Source: Desulforapulum autotrophicum HRM2
Lineage (GTDB): Bacteria > Desulfobacterota > Desulfobacteria > Desulfobacterales > Desulfobacteraceae
NCBI RefSeq assembly: GCF_000020365.1
Contig: NC_012108.1
Location: 3,100,001 to 3,164,000, forward strand
DNA: 64,000 nt
Reading direction: 5' to 3'
Shown here: positions 9,569 through 18,172 of the stretch, one piece after another
Layout of the letters: each line of letters begins with the position of its first letter
Numbering within the stretch: position 1 is the stretch's first letter
The notes under the pieces: model-generated
The model's database searches: none
Seen by the model: only the letters and a program-made list of their open reading frames with translations
Told to the model about the DNA's origin: nothing
Made by a program: the position numbers and the translations under genes

Positions 9569-9647
9569 GGTTCGTACAAAATGCTCATCCCCAAAGGATA
9601 AAACCTATTATCGTAGATTTGCCACCACAAAAATAAGGAGAAAAATT

Positions 9648-10898
9648 GTGAAAAAATCTGTTTTAAAGTCTCTTCTCGTTGTCTCAATGTTTTTTCTATT
9701 TACGGCATGTGCCGCAAAGGGGCCTGTAACCCCCTTGCCTGTATTTCAACCCCAGCCCTTTGACTCACAAGCATATGCACCTTCTGTTGATAATTTTATC
9801 GTAATTTTTGATGCATCAAGCTCCATGGAAGAATTTAGCAATGGTCAGGAAAAATTCACCGTTGCCAAGGCATTTGTTGACCGCATGAACCAGGTCCTTC
9901 CAGAGATGGGCCAGAATGCAGGTTTAATCTCCTTTGGCCATGACCCTTCGATCTCCAGAAAACCAACCCTGAATACAGATGGAATGAAACCTTACACCAC
10001 TGCCGGTTTTGCTGCCGAATTTGATCGTGTCGCCGCACCCGGCGGAACCAGTGCACTGCCTCTGGCCCTTAATACCGCAGCAATGGATCTTGACGGCGTT
10101 CTAACAAAGACAGCTGTAATCGTCGTCAGCGATGGTAAAAACATTTCACCAAAATCCATTGATGCCGCCACACAGCTCAAGGATAAATTTGGTTCATCAC
10201 TGTGCATCTATACGGTTCTTGTGGGCAATGACGCTGGTGGTGCAGCCCTGCTGGATAATATTTCCAATGTCAGCACCTGCGGTTTCTCATCAAATGCCGA
10301 CGACCTCATGACCGCACCTGCCATGGCCGCCTTTGTTGAAAAAGTCTTTTTAGATAAGAAGATGGTAAAACCCGTTGTTGCAGCTCCCATGGACAGCGAC
10401 GGTGACGGCGTTATTGATGCATTGGACAAATGCCCTGACACACCCCATGGCGTTAGCGTTGATGCTTCAGGATGTCCCTTTGACTCAGACAAAGACGGCG
10501 TTTACGATTACAAGGACCAGTGCCCGGGAACACCTTTAGGTGCAAATGTAAACGACCTTGGCTGCTGGATTCTTGCTGAACTGCTCTTTGACTACAACAA
10601 GGCAGACATCAAACCCACCTCTTTTGACGAGCTGGACAATGTGGCTATGATTCTTAAAAAGAATCCTGCATTGAAGATTGATCTCCAAGGCCATACGGAC
10701 AACATCGGCTCCAAAAATTTTAACATGAAACTTTCCCTGAAACGTTCCGCTGCCGTAAAGACCTACCTTGTATCCAAGGGCGTTCCAAGCGAAAGACTCA
10801 AAACCGAGGGTTTTGGTTTCTCAAGACCCGTTGACACCAATAAGACCAAGGAAGGCCGTGCCAAAAACCGGCGCGTAGAACTTCTTCCCATTCAGTAA
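9648..10898 (+). CDS. OmpA-family lipoprotein with VWA domain and TSP3 repeats
   Basis: Outer-membrane lipoprotein that probably binds peptidoglycan through its C-terminus and presents a von Willebrand A domain. The frame is open from 9387, but the GTG at 9648 has AAGGAG upstream and gives a lipoprotein signal with lipobox LFTAC. In order: a VWA domain with MIDAS-type DASSSMEEF (about residues 50-220), a linker with two calcium-type thrombospondin-3 repeats (DSDGDGVIDALDKCPD, DSDKDGVYDYKDQCP), and an OmpA C-terminal domain (about 310-416) with LQGHTDNIGSKNFN and KNRRVELL. It has its own promoter, and a long hairpin follows it. The ligand of the VWA domain is unknown. Confidence 0.9.
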   Translation: MKKSVLKSLLVVSMFFLFTACAAKGPVTPLPVFQPQPFDSQAYAPSVDNFIVIFDASSSMEEFSNGQEKFTVAKAFVDRMNQVLPEMGQNAGLISFGHDPSISRKPTLNTDGMKPYTTAGFAAEFDRVAAPGGTSALPLALNTAAMDLDGVLTKTAVIVVSDGKNISPKSIDAATQLKDKFGSSLCIYTVLVGNDAGGAALLDNISNVSTCGFSSNADDLMTAPAMAAFVEKVFLDKKMVKPVVAAPMDSDGDGVIDALDKCPDTPHGVSVDASGCPFDSDKDGVYDYKDQCPGTPLGANVNDLGCWILAELLFDYNKADIKPTSFDELDNVAMILKKNPALKIDLQGHTDNIGSKNFNMKLSLKRSAAVKTYLVSKGVPSERLKTEGFGFSRPVDTNKTKEGRAKNRRVELLPIQ

Positions 10899-10911
10899 CA
10901 GAACACATTGT

Positions 10912-10947
10912 GGTCAGTCCTGCACCCCCAAGGGTGCAGGATTGACC
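10912..10947 (+). terminator. Long hairpin after the OmpA-family gene
   Basis: A 16-bp stem with a single G-U pair and a CCAA loop (arms 10912-10927 and 10932-10947) lies 14 bp after the stop codon. No T-run follows, so it is not a classical terminator. It may protect the 3' end of an abundant outer-membrane mRNA, or it may act with Rho. Confidence 0.5.
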
Positions 10948-10978
10948 CAGACTTCCCCACCACTTCCCCGAGAAATCC

Positions 10979-11007
10979 TTGCCTCCTGGCAAAAAGTCTG
11001 ATAATAT
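10979..11007 (+). promoter_or_regulatory. Possible promoter of the methyltransferase gene
   Basis: TTGCCT and TAATAT are separated by exactly 17 bp and end about 35 bp before the likely ATG. Each element matches the sigma-70 consensus at 4 of 6 positions. The -35 element coincides with a TTG that could otherwise be read as an upstream start codon. Confidence 0.35.
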
Positions 11008-11041
11008 CCTTCGACTTATATTAATCAATGTTGAAAAAAGG

Positions 11042-11698
11042 ATGTATACGGACAGCATGTTTTCCCTTGAAAGATTCCGAGAAGAGTACAATGTGGAAGA
11101 AACCCGCTACCAAGTGGCAGGCCTTTCATTTGATTTTTTTGTTCCAAAAAAGATAGACCCTTTCATCAACCAGGACGACCTGTTCACAAACTTTCCCCTG
11201 TGGAGCAAAATCTGGGAGGCCACTGCAGTTCTGTCGTTTCACCTCTCCACCATTACACCTGATCCCGGCAAACGCTTTCTTGAAATTGGTGCCGGCATGG
11301 GTGTGGCAGGTCTTGTGGGTGCAAAACTCGGCCACAGCATGACCATCACCGAATACAACACAGATGCCATTAAATTCGCACGGGCCAATGCCGTTCTCAA
11401 CAATATTGACACCGTGGACATCCGTGAACTTGACTGGAACAACCCCCTGATCGAGGGAAAGTTTGACTATATCATCGGTTCTGAAGTTGTATTCAAGGAA
11501 AAGGACATCCTGGGGCTTCACCAGCTTTTCCAGCGCTACCTCAAACCCGGGGGCACCATTATCCTGGCAGAAGGAATGAGAAAAACCACCATGGCATTTG
11601 TCAAGCACATGGAAAACCACTACACTCTTGCCATAAAAAAACAAACCATGAAATCCAATGGCAAGGAAATCCCGATCATTTTGTTCAAACTCACCTGA
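11042..11698 (+). CDS. SAM-dependent methyltransferase, METTL/FAM86-like
   Basis: Class I S-adenosylmethionine methyltransferase related to the group that includes protein-lysine methyltransferases of the METTL21/FAM86 type; the substrate here is unknown. The chosen ATG gives 218 residues. The frame is open from a TTG at 10979 and another ATG lies at 11057. Motif I is FLEIGAGMGVAGLVGA, followed by an acidic residue ending the second strand (TEYN), a WNNPL loop, and GSEVVF where this group has its catalytic-loop motif. The N-terminal FPLWSKIWEA is typical of these enzymes. It is probably transcribed on its own. Confidence 0.75.
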   Translation: MYTDSMFSLERFREEYNVEETRYQVAGLSFDFFVPKKIDPFINQDDLFTNFPLWSKIWEATAVLSFHLSTITPDPGKRFLEIGAGMGVAGLVGAKLGHSMTITEYNTDAIKFARANAVLNNIDTVDIRELDWNNPLIEGKFDYIIGSEVVFKEKDILGLHQLFQRYLKPGGTIILAEGMRKTTMAFVKHMENHYTLAIKKQTMKSNGKEIPIILFKLT

Positions 11699-11756
11699 AT
11701 TCACGGGGGGATACTTTCACAGAGGTGCCCGCCCTATTTTTTCATATGAAACGCTT

Positions 11757-11784
11757 GCTGATGAATAACCATCAGCGCAGTTTT
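11757..11784 (+). terminator. Weak terminator-like hairpin after the methyltransferase
   Basis: A perfect 7-bp stem (GCTGATG/CATCAGC) with a 6-base loop is followed by GCAG and four T. It is short and the T-run is poor, so termination may be partial. Confidence 0.3.
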
Positions 11785-11796
11785 ACCATTCGTTGT

Positions 11797-11823
11797 GGCC
11801 AGAGCCGATACCCTGCTTTGGCC
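11797..11823 (+). promoter_or_regulatory. Leader hairpin before the ABC-F gene
   Basis: A 9-bp stem with one G-U pair (GGCCAGAGC/GCTTTGGCC) and a 9-base loop ends 26 bp before the ABC-F start, just ahead of its AGAGG ribosome site. ABC-F genes in other bacteria are sometimes controlled by leader structures. No leader peptide or alternative terminator is evident here, so the role is open. Confidence 0.25.
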
Positions 11824-11848
11824 ATGCCGGTTTATAGAGGAATCTTTT

Positions 11849-13444
11849 ATGATCACCACGTCCAACCTGACCCTTGCCTACGGAAAAAGGGTTCTGTTTA
11901 AAGAAGTCAGCATCAAGTTCTCCCCGCAAAACTGCTACGGCCTGATCGGGGCCAATGGAGCTGGAAAATCCACCTTTCTGAAAATTCTCGCAGGAGAGAT
12001 TGATCCTGACCAGGGCGGGGTAAGCGTTGGCCCCACTGAACGGATTGCCGTCCTTAAGCAGGATCACTTTGCCTTTGATGAAGAAACCGTCATTGCAACT
12101 GTGATCATGGGTTATCCAGATCTTTTTCAGGTGATGATCGAGCGGGACGCCATCTATGCAAAGCCAGATTTTACTGAAGAGGACGGTATCCTTTCGGCTG
12201 ATCTTGAGACTCGTTTTGCAGACATGAACGGATATGAGGCTGAATCTGAAGCTGCTGTGCTGCTCCATGGCCTTGGCATTGACGAATCCCTGTGTCAAAA
12301 AAAGATGAAGGCTCTTGAAGCAACGGACAAGGTAAGGGTCCTCCTGGCACAGGCCCTATTTGGAAACCCGGATGTCCTTCTCCTTGACGAACCCACCAAC
12401 CATCTGGACCATAAATCAATCGTCTGGCTTCAAGAATTTTTATTCCGATTCCAGAATACGGTCATTGTCGTCTCCCATGACCGCCACTTTCTCAACCAGG
12501 TGTGCACCCACATAGCTGACATCGACTTTGGACAGATCCGGGTGTTTGTTGGCAATTACGATTTCTGGTGTCAGGCAAGCAAACTTGTCATGCGCCAGCG
12601 TCAAAATGAAAATAAAAAAGCCCTTGACCGGGCAGGCGAGTTGAAATCCTTTATCCAGCGGTTCAGCTCCAATGCATCCAAGTCAAAACAGGCAACCTCC
12701 AGAAAAAAGCTGCTGGAAAAAATCACCATCGAAGAACTGCCCGTCTCTTCCAGACGTTACCCCTATATCAGCTTCAAACCCGAGCGGCCCTGCGGTAACA
12801 TTATCCTTGAGATCGAGAACATGACAAAAACCATTGACGGCGTGGATGTGCTCAAAGATTTCAACCTCGTGGTCAACAAAGGAGATAAGATCGCCTTTGT
12901 GGGCAGCGATACCCTTGCCCAGACCACCCTTTTTCAAATCCTCAATGGAACCATTGAACCCGATAGTGGCACCTTTCGGTGGGGCGCCACCATTACCCTC
13001 TCTGACTTCCCCAGGGAAAACGACCTGTTTTTCAAACAGGAGATGACCCTTGTGGACTGGCTCGGTCAGTACCACACCGAAGGCGAATCCTTTTCCAGAA
13101 GCTTTCTTGGCAGGATGCTCTTTTCCGGCGAAGAATCAATGAAAAGCACCACTGTCCTTTCTGGAGGAGAACGGGTCCGCTGCATGCTCGCACGGATGAT
13201 GCTCACCTGCGCCAATGCCCTTGTCCTTGACCAGCCCACCAATCACCTGGATCTTGAATCCATAACAGCCCTGAACGATGGGCTTACAGCTTTTCCGGAA
13301 GTGCTGCTCTTCTCATCCCATGACCATGAGTTTATCTCAACCATTGCCAACAGAATCATTGAGATCACTCCCAAGGGGGTCATTGATCAAACCATGGGAT
13401 TTGACGACTATCTTGAGTTGATGGACAGCAAAGAAACAGTTTAA
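11849..13444 (+). CDS. ybiT: ABC-F ATPase of the YbiT type with degenerate second ATP site
   Basis: Soluble tandem-ATPase protein of the translation-associated ABC-F family; 531 residues, like E. coli YbiT (about 530). The start is the ATG behind AGAGG; the longer frame from 11795 lacks support. The first domain has an intact Walker A (GANGAGKST, residues 34-42) and Walker B (LLLDEPTNHLD, D180/E181) but a degenerate signature (ALEATDKVR). The second domain has an intact signature (LSGGERVR). Its Walker A reads GSDTLAQTT (352-360), with Gln at the lysine position 358, and its Walker B reads VLDQPTNHLD with Q462 replacing the catalytic Glu. Only one of the two composite ATP sites therefore looks functional. 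The ribosome contact site and role of YbiT are poorly known. It converges with yejE. Confidence 0.92.
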   Translation: MITTSNLTLAYGKRVLFKEVSIKFSPQNCYGLIGANGAGKSTFLKILAGEIDPDQGGVSVGPTERIAVLKQDHFAFDEETVIATVIMGYPDLFQVMIERDAIYAKPDFTEEDGILSADLETRFADMNGYEAESEAAVLLHGLGIDESLCQKKMKALEATDKVRVLLAQALFGNPDVLLLDEPTNHLDHKSIVWLQEFLFRFQNTVIVVSHDRHFLNQVCTHIADIDFGQIRVFVGNYDFWCQASKLVMRQRQNENKKALDRAGELKSFIQRFSSNASKSKQATSRKKLLEKITIEELPVSSRRYPYISFKPERPCGNIILEIENMTKTIDGVDVLKDFNLVVNKGDKIAFVGSDTLAQTTLFQILNGTIEPDSGTFRWGATITLSDFPRENDLFFKQEMTLVDWLGQYHTEGESFSRSFLGRMLFSGEESMKSTTVLSGGERVRCMLARMMLTCANALVLDQPTNHLDLESITALNDGLTAFPEVLLFSSHDHEFISTIANRIIEITPKGVIDQTMGFDDYLELMDSKETV

Positions 13445-13453
13445 TAATTTTTT

Positions 13454-14497
13454 TTACTCGTAGGTGGTGTGCATCCTGGGATCCAGAGCCTCCCTTATAC
13501 CCTCACCCGTAAAGGTGACGGTCATGAGGGTAATGACCAGGGCCGCCACCACCGAGGCTGAGATCCACCATGCCTCCATATTGGTCCACCCCTGCTGGAG
13601 AAGCTCTCCCCAGGAGGGGGTGGGCGCCGGAAGGCCAAACCCCAGATAATCAAGGGAGGTTAAGGCCACAATACCGCCCGAAATGGCAAAAGGCGCATAG
13701 GTGACAATGACCGAGATGGTGTTGGGAATGATGTGGTGAAAGATGATCCTTGCATGGGAGGCTCCCAGGGAACGGGCCGCAAGCACATATTCACGCTCCT
13801 TTTCCCGGTAGGTCATGGTCCGCATCACCCAGGTCATCTGGATCCAGCCGAAAAAGGCCATGATAAGAAGCAGCACCATAAAGCTTGGCACGACAATGGA
13901 TGAGACAATGATCACCACATAGAGAAAGGGGATGTTGCTCCACACCTCAAGGATTCTCTGGGCAAAAAGATCGAATTTCCCGCCAAAGTAACCCATGGCA
14001 CACCCAAGAAAAATGCCCACAGAGTAGTTGAATACGAGCAGAATCACGGAAAACCCAAGGGCCGTCCTGAACCCATAGACAAGCCTTGCCAAAATGTCCC
14101 GGCCCACGTTGTCAGTGCCTAGAAAATGACGCTGGGCAAAAGACGGCGGAAACGGCGGATAGCTTCCCTCCTTAAGATCATTTTCATAGGCGTTAAAGGG
14201 AACCATGGGCATAAGTACCCAGTTCTCACCATTTTCCTGGGCCTTAAAAGCTGTCTGAAGCTTTCGATAGTCGGTCTCATACCCATAATCAAGCCCAAAA
14301 ACGGTACCCGAAATCATCGGGCCATAGGTCGGGAAAAAAAGCTCCCCTTCATAGGAAACCACAAGGGCACGGCTGTTGATGAACAGCTCGGCAAAGAGAG
14401 AAAAGACCACCATCACGGTCAAGAGAATAAACGAGACATAGCCCCTGCGGATGGAGACAAACCGTCGCCACTTTTTCCTGGAAGGCGAAATTATCAT
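13454..14497 (-). CDS. yejE: Peptide/microcin ABC transporter permease YejE
   Basis: Inner-membrane permease of the OppC/DppC class. It is closest to YejE of the YejABEF importer for peptides and antimicrobial microcins. It has 347 residues: a first helix at about 20-42, a long periplasmic segment with NWVLMP and FLGTDNVGRDILAR (typical of YejE/OppC), and five further helices. The cytoplasmic EAA-type loop contains YVLAARSLGASHARIIFHHI. The start overlaps the yejB stop by 4 bp. The binding protein (YejA) and ATPase (YejF) are not in the window. It ends nine bases from the convergent ABC-F gene. Confidence 0.92.
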   Translation of the reverse strand: MIISPSRKKWRRFVSIRRGYVSFILLTVMVVFSLFAELFINSRALVVSYEGELFFPTYGPMISGTVFGLDYGYETDYRKLQTAFKAQENGENWVLMPMVPFNAYENDLKEGSYPPFPPSFAQRHFLGTDNVGRDILARLVYGFRTALGFSVILLVFNYSVGIFLGCAMGYFGGKFDLFAQRILEVWSNIPFLYVVIIVSSIVVPSFMVLLLIMAFFGWIQMTWVMRTMTYREKEREYVLAARSLGASHARIIFHHIIPNTISVIVTYAPFAISGGIVALTSLDYLGFGLPAPTPSWGELLQQGWTNMEAWWISASVVAALVITLMTVTFTGEGIREALDPRMHTTYE

Positions 14498-15525
14498 TTA
14501 AACCTCACCCGGGGATCCACAAGGGCCACACACAGATCCGAGAGAATATTGCCCAGCATGAAGAGCAGGGAAGAAATCACAAGGATCCCCATGACAACGG
14601 GATAATCCCTGTCCACCACGGACTCGTACCCCAGAAGGCCCATGCCGTTGATATTGAACACCTTTTCTATGAGAAACGAACCCGTGAGGATGATCGACAC
14701 ATTGTTACCAAAATGGGTAGCAATGGGAATCAGGCTGTTCTGCAGGGCGTGGCGGAAGACAGCCTGTTTGAATGACATCCCCTTTGCAATTGCCGTCCGC
14801 ACATAGTCGGCGGAAAGGTTATCCATGAGGGTATTTTTCATCAAAAGGGTCATAACCGTGAACGACCCCAGCACATAGGCGAGCAGTGGCAGCAGGGTAT
14901 GCCGGAAAAGATCCATCGCCTTGTCCAGAAATGACAGTTCGAAAAAACCATCGGATACAAGCCCCCCAAGGGGGAAGATATCAATCCAAGAGGCAAAGGC
15001 CACCAGCATCATCACCCCTGCCACCCATCCTGGAATGGCATAACCGGTAAAGATGAGAATCGAAGAAAAATTGTCAAACCCGCTCTTGTGGCCCACGGCC
15101 TTGGCAATGCCAAGGGGAATGCATACCCCATAAACAATAACCATGGTCAGCACGCCAAAGTACAACGAAATAGGGATTCTCTCTTTGATCATCTCCCATA
15201 CGGGATCATAGTACCGGGTCGACCGCCCCAGATCCCCTGTTAGCACCTTGGACAGCCAGAGAAAATAGCTCTCAAGGACAGGCCGGTCAAACCCGTAGTA
15301 GACCCTCAACTTCTCGATCTGTTCTTCTGAAAGGGGCTGTCCTGCCCCAGCCCCGCCGTTTCCGGAAGCCCCAGCCCTGTCCGTGGTCTGCATCTGTCTT
15401 GCATCTGCAATGATTCTTTCAATGGGCCCGCCAGGCACAAATCGGGTAATGGTAAACACCATAATGGTGATGCCGATAAAGGTCGGAATAACCAGAAACA
15501 GGCGTCGTATGAAATAGGCGATCAT
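14494..15525 (-). CDS. yejB: Peptide/microcin ABC transporter permease YejB
   Basis: OppB/DppB-class permease that pairs with YejE. It has 343 residues. The N-terminus MIAYFIRRLFLVIPTFIG is the standard first helix, and FVPGGPIERII follows. A glycine- and alanine-rich low-complexity linker (about residues 48-64) sits where YejB proteins have a variable insertion. The EAA loop is YVRTAIAKGMSFKQAVFRHAL and the C-terminus is LVDPRVRFK. Its start overlaps the alaS stop by 4 bp, so its translation is coupled to alanyl-tRNA synthetase. This is an unusual operon partner. Confidence 0.93.
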   Translation of the reverse strand: MIAYFIRRLFLVIPTFIGITIMVFTITRFVPGGPIERIIADARQMQTTDRAGASGNGGAGAGQPLSEEQIEKLRVYYGFDRPVLESYFLWLSKVLTGDLGRSTRYYDPVWEMIKERIPISLYFGVLTMVIVYGVCIPLGIAKAVGHKSGFDNFSSILIFTGYAIPGWVAGVMMLVAFASWIDIFPLGGLVSDGFFELSFLDKAMDLFRHTLLPLLAYVLGSFTVMTLLMKNTLMDNLSADYVRTAIAKGMSFKQAVFRHALQNSLIPIATHFGNNVSIILTGSFLIEKVFNINGMGLLGYESVVDRDYPVVMGILVISSLLFMLGNILSDLCVALVDPRVRFK

Positions 15526-18140
15526 TCAGAGGCAAATACCGATGCCAAAGCTCGTTCAAGAAACTCCGGTTTTGACCCCCCTGCCTGGGCCATATCCGGC
15601 CGGCCACCGCCTCCGCCGCCCACAATGGCAGCGGCTTTTTTAACAATGGCACCCGCCTTGAATCTCTTGGTCAGGTCATCGGAGACAACCGAGACAAGAA
15701 GTGCCTTTCCATTTGATTCAGCCCCCAGAAGTACAACGCCCGAACCGATCTTTGCCTTAAACTTGTCTGCAAGATCCCTCAGCTGGGAAGGATTGTCGAT
15801 CTGGACCAGCTTTGACACGATGCGTACCCCGTCAATCTCCCGTATATCGTCATCCATATTTTCAACGGATTTTGAGGCAATTTTTGCCTTGAGGGAAACA
15901 ATCTCCTTGTCAGCCGCCTTTTTGTCGGCAACAAGTGTTTTAACCTTTTCTACAACCTCGCCCCTTGCACTCTTCAGCACCCTGGATGTCTCCAGGATAT
16001 CAGCAGTGATGCCATGGACATAATCCAGAGCTCGGGCACCGGTCAGGGCCTCAATGCGCCTTATGCCCGACGCAATCCCTCCTTCAGACACAATCTGAAA
16101 CAGGCCGATGTTGCCCGAGCGGTCCGTGTGTGTCCCTCCGCAGAGTTCCTTGCTGAAACCGGCCATGGAAACCACCCTGACCCGATCTCCGTATTTTTCC
16201 TCAAAAAGAGCCGTTGCTCCGGATTTAACAGCCTCATCCATGTCCATTTCAATGGTGGCCACCGGGACGTTTTCCCGAATGCGCAAATTCACCTCGGACT
16301 CTACAGCCTCAATCTCCTGGCGTGTAATGGCGGCAAAATGGGTAAAGTCAAACCGAAGCCGATCCTTGGTCACAAGGGATCCAGACTGTTTAACATGGTC
16401 ACCGAGCACCTTTCGGAGGGCTGCGTGCAAAAGGTGGGTGGCCGTATGGTTCATAGCTGTTGCTGCCCGTTGCTCCTGGTCAACAACCATCAGCACATTT
16501 GCCTTTGTCTGCAGAGCTCCTGAAACAACTTTGCCATGGTGAATCCTGAGACCTGACGGATCGGCAAGGGTGTTGTCAACAGCAACGGTACAGCCCTTGG
16601 TTTTGATGACTCCTGAATCACCTGCCTGACCACCTGATTCGGCATAAAACGGGGTGGCCCGGGTAACGATCTCAATCTGATCCCCCTGCCCGGCCGTTGT
16701 AACAGCAACATCATTCTTGACGATAAGCAGGACCTCAGATGTGGTTTCAAGATCGGTGTATCCGGTAAACTCGGTCTTTACCCCCTGGGAGGTGAGCGTC
16801 TTGTAGGCTTCGCCCACCCCTGCAAAGATTTTAGAACTCTTTGACCTTGCCCGTTGATCGTCCATGGCCCGGTTGTAGCCATCCATGTCCAGGGTGATCG
16901 CTCGATCTGCAACCACATCATTAATGATGTCCACGGGAAATCCAAAGGTATCGTAGAGCTTAAAGATCACATCACCTGCAATCTGTTTTGCCCCGGATGC
17001 CTCGGTCTTCTCAATGGTTTCGTTGAGAAGGCGCAGTCCCACGTCCAGGGTTTCGGAAAATTTTGCCTCTTCGTTTTTTACCACATTGAGAATAAAGGCC
17101 GACGATTCCTTGAGTTCGGGATAGGCCTGTTCCATGATCTCAAACACCTGTTGAACCGTTTCATGGAGAAATGGACGCACAAGTCCCAGGTTTCGGCCGT
17201 ACCGGATGGCCCGGCGCATGATACGGCGGAGCACATACCCCCTGCCCTCGTTGGAAGGAAGGATGCCGTCACAGATGAGAAAGGCTGCGGCCCTGGAATG
17301 GTCGGCAATGACCTTCATGGCAACACTGTTTTCCCTGGAAGCATCCTTTTTCAAGCCGGAAAGGACCTCGACCCGCTCCATGATCGGCAGAAAAAGGTCT
17401 GTCTCATAGTTTGTGGGAACATCCTGGAGAACCGAGATCACCCGTTCAAGGCCAAGACCCGTGTCAATGCTCGGTTTTGGAAGCGGCGTCATCTTGCCTG
17501 TGGCATCCCGGTCAAACTGCATGAAAACAAGATTCCACAGTTCCAGATAGCGGTCGCACTCACACCCGACTGCGCAGTCCGGACTGCCGCATCCATACTT
17601 TTCACCCCGGTCAATGTGAATCTCACTGCACGGTCCGCAGGGGCCTGTGTCTCCCATGGACCAGAAATTGTCCTTTTCTCCAAGCCGGACGATCCTTGAT
17701 TCTGGCACCCCGATCTTATCCCGCCAGATGTTATAGGCCTCATCATCATCAAGATAAACCGAAACCCAGAGTTTCTCCGGATCAAACCCGTATCCGTTGG
17801 TCAAAAGATCCCAGGCAAATTCAATGGCCTTGTCCTTGAAGTATTGACCAAACGAAAAATTGCCGAGCATCTCAAAAAAGGTGTGATGCCGGGCCGTATA
17901 CCCCACATTCTCAAGGTCGTTGTGCTTACCGCCTGCACGCACGCATTTCTGGGAAGTAACGGCAAGGCTGTAATCCCTTTTCTCGTCTCCGGTGAAGACC
18001 CTTTTAAACTGAACCATGCCGGCATTGGTAAACAAAAGGGTCGGGTCGTCGCTGGGCACAAGGGACGAACTTCTCACATGGTGGTGGTGGTGTTTCTCAA
18101 AATATTCGATAAAAAGCCTGCGCGCTTCATTGCCTGTCAT
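15522..18140 (-). CDS. alaS: Alanine--tRNA ligase
   Basis: Class II aminoacyl-tRNA synthetase charging tRNA-Ala, with an editing domain for mischarged Ser and Gly. It has 872 residues, the usual length. The catalytic core is N-terminal (RRLFIEYFEKHHHHHVRSSS, GNFSFGQYFK). The editing site is marked by HTATHLLHAALRKVLG and CGGTHTDRSGNIG (zinc ligands His/His/Cys/His). The C-Ala domain ends with GGGGGGRPDMAQAGG. It lies 32 bp after recA, an alaS-recA neighbourhood seen in many bacteria, although recX is absent here. Confidence 0.98.
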   Translation of the reverse strand: MTGNEARRLFIEYFEKHHHHHVRSSSLVPSDDPTLLFTNAGMVQFKRVFTGDEKRDYSLAVTSQKCVRAGGKHNDLENVGYTARHHTFFEMLGNFSFGQYFKDKAIEFAWDLLTNGYGFDPEKLWVSVYLDDDEAYNIWRDKIGVPESRIVRLGEKDNFWSMGDTGPCGPCSEIHIDRGEKYGCGSPDCAVGCECDRYLELWNLVFMQFDRDATGKMTPLPKPSIDTGLGLERVISVLQDVPTNYETDLFLPIMERVEVLSGLKKDASRENSVAMKVIADHSRAAAFLICDGILPSNEGRGYVLRRIMRRAIRYGRNLGLVRPFLHETVQQVFEIMEQAYPELKESSAFILNVVKNEEAKFSETLDVGLRLLNETIEKTEASGAKQIAGDVIFKLYDTFGFPVDIINDVVADRAITLDMDGYNRAMDDQRARSKSSKIFAGVGEAYKTLTSQGVKTEFTGYTDLETTSEVLLIVKNDVAVTTAGQGDQIEIVTRATPFYAESGGQAGDSGVIKTKGCTVAVDNTLADPSGLRIHHGKVVSGALQTKANVLMVVDQEQRAATAMNHTATHLLHAALRKVLGDHVKQSGSLVTKDRLRFDFTHFAAITRQEIEAVESEVNLRIRENVPVATIEMDMDEAVKSGATALFEEKYGDRVRVVSMAGFSKELCGGTHTDRSGNIGLFQIVSEGGIASGIRRIEALTGARALDYVHGITADILETSRVLKSARGEVVEKVKTLVADKKAADKEIVSLKAKIASKSVENMDDDIREIDGVRIVSKLVQIDNPSQLRDLADKFKAKIGSGVVLLGAESNGKALLVSVVSDDLTKRFKAGAIVKKAAAIVGGGGGGRPDMAQAGGSKPEFLERALASVFASE

Positions 18141-18172
18141 TGTCTGCTCCTAAAAGTTACTGCCAACCTGTG

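Noticed and set aside
9387-9647. In-frame upstream extension of the OmpA/VWA gene
   Set aside because: It would overlap the topA end, the terminator and a promoter. The GTG at 9648 has a ribosome site and a proper lipoprotein signal.
16854-17699. 281-codon open frame opposite alaS
   Set aside because: A shadow of the alaS coding sequence; its composition follows the codon pattern of the real gene.
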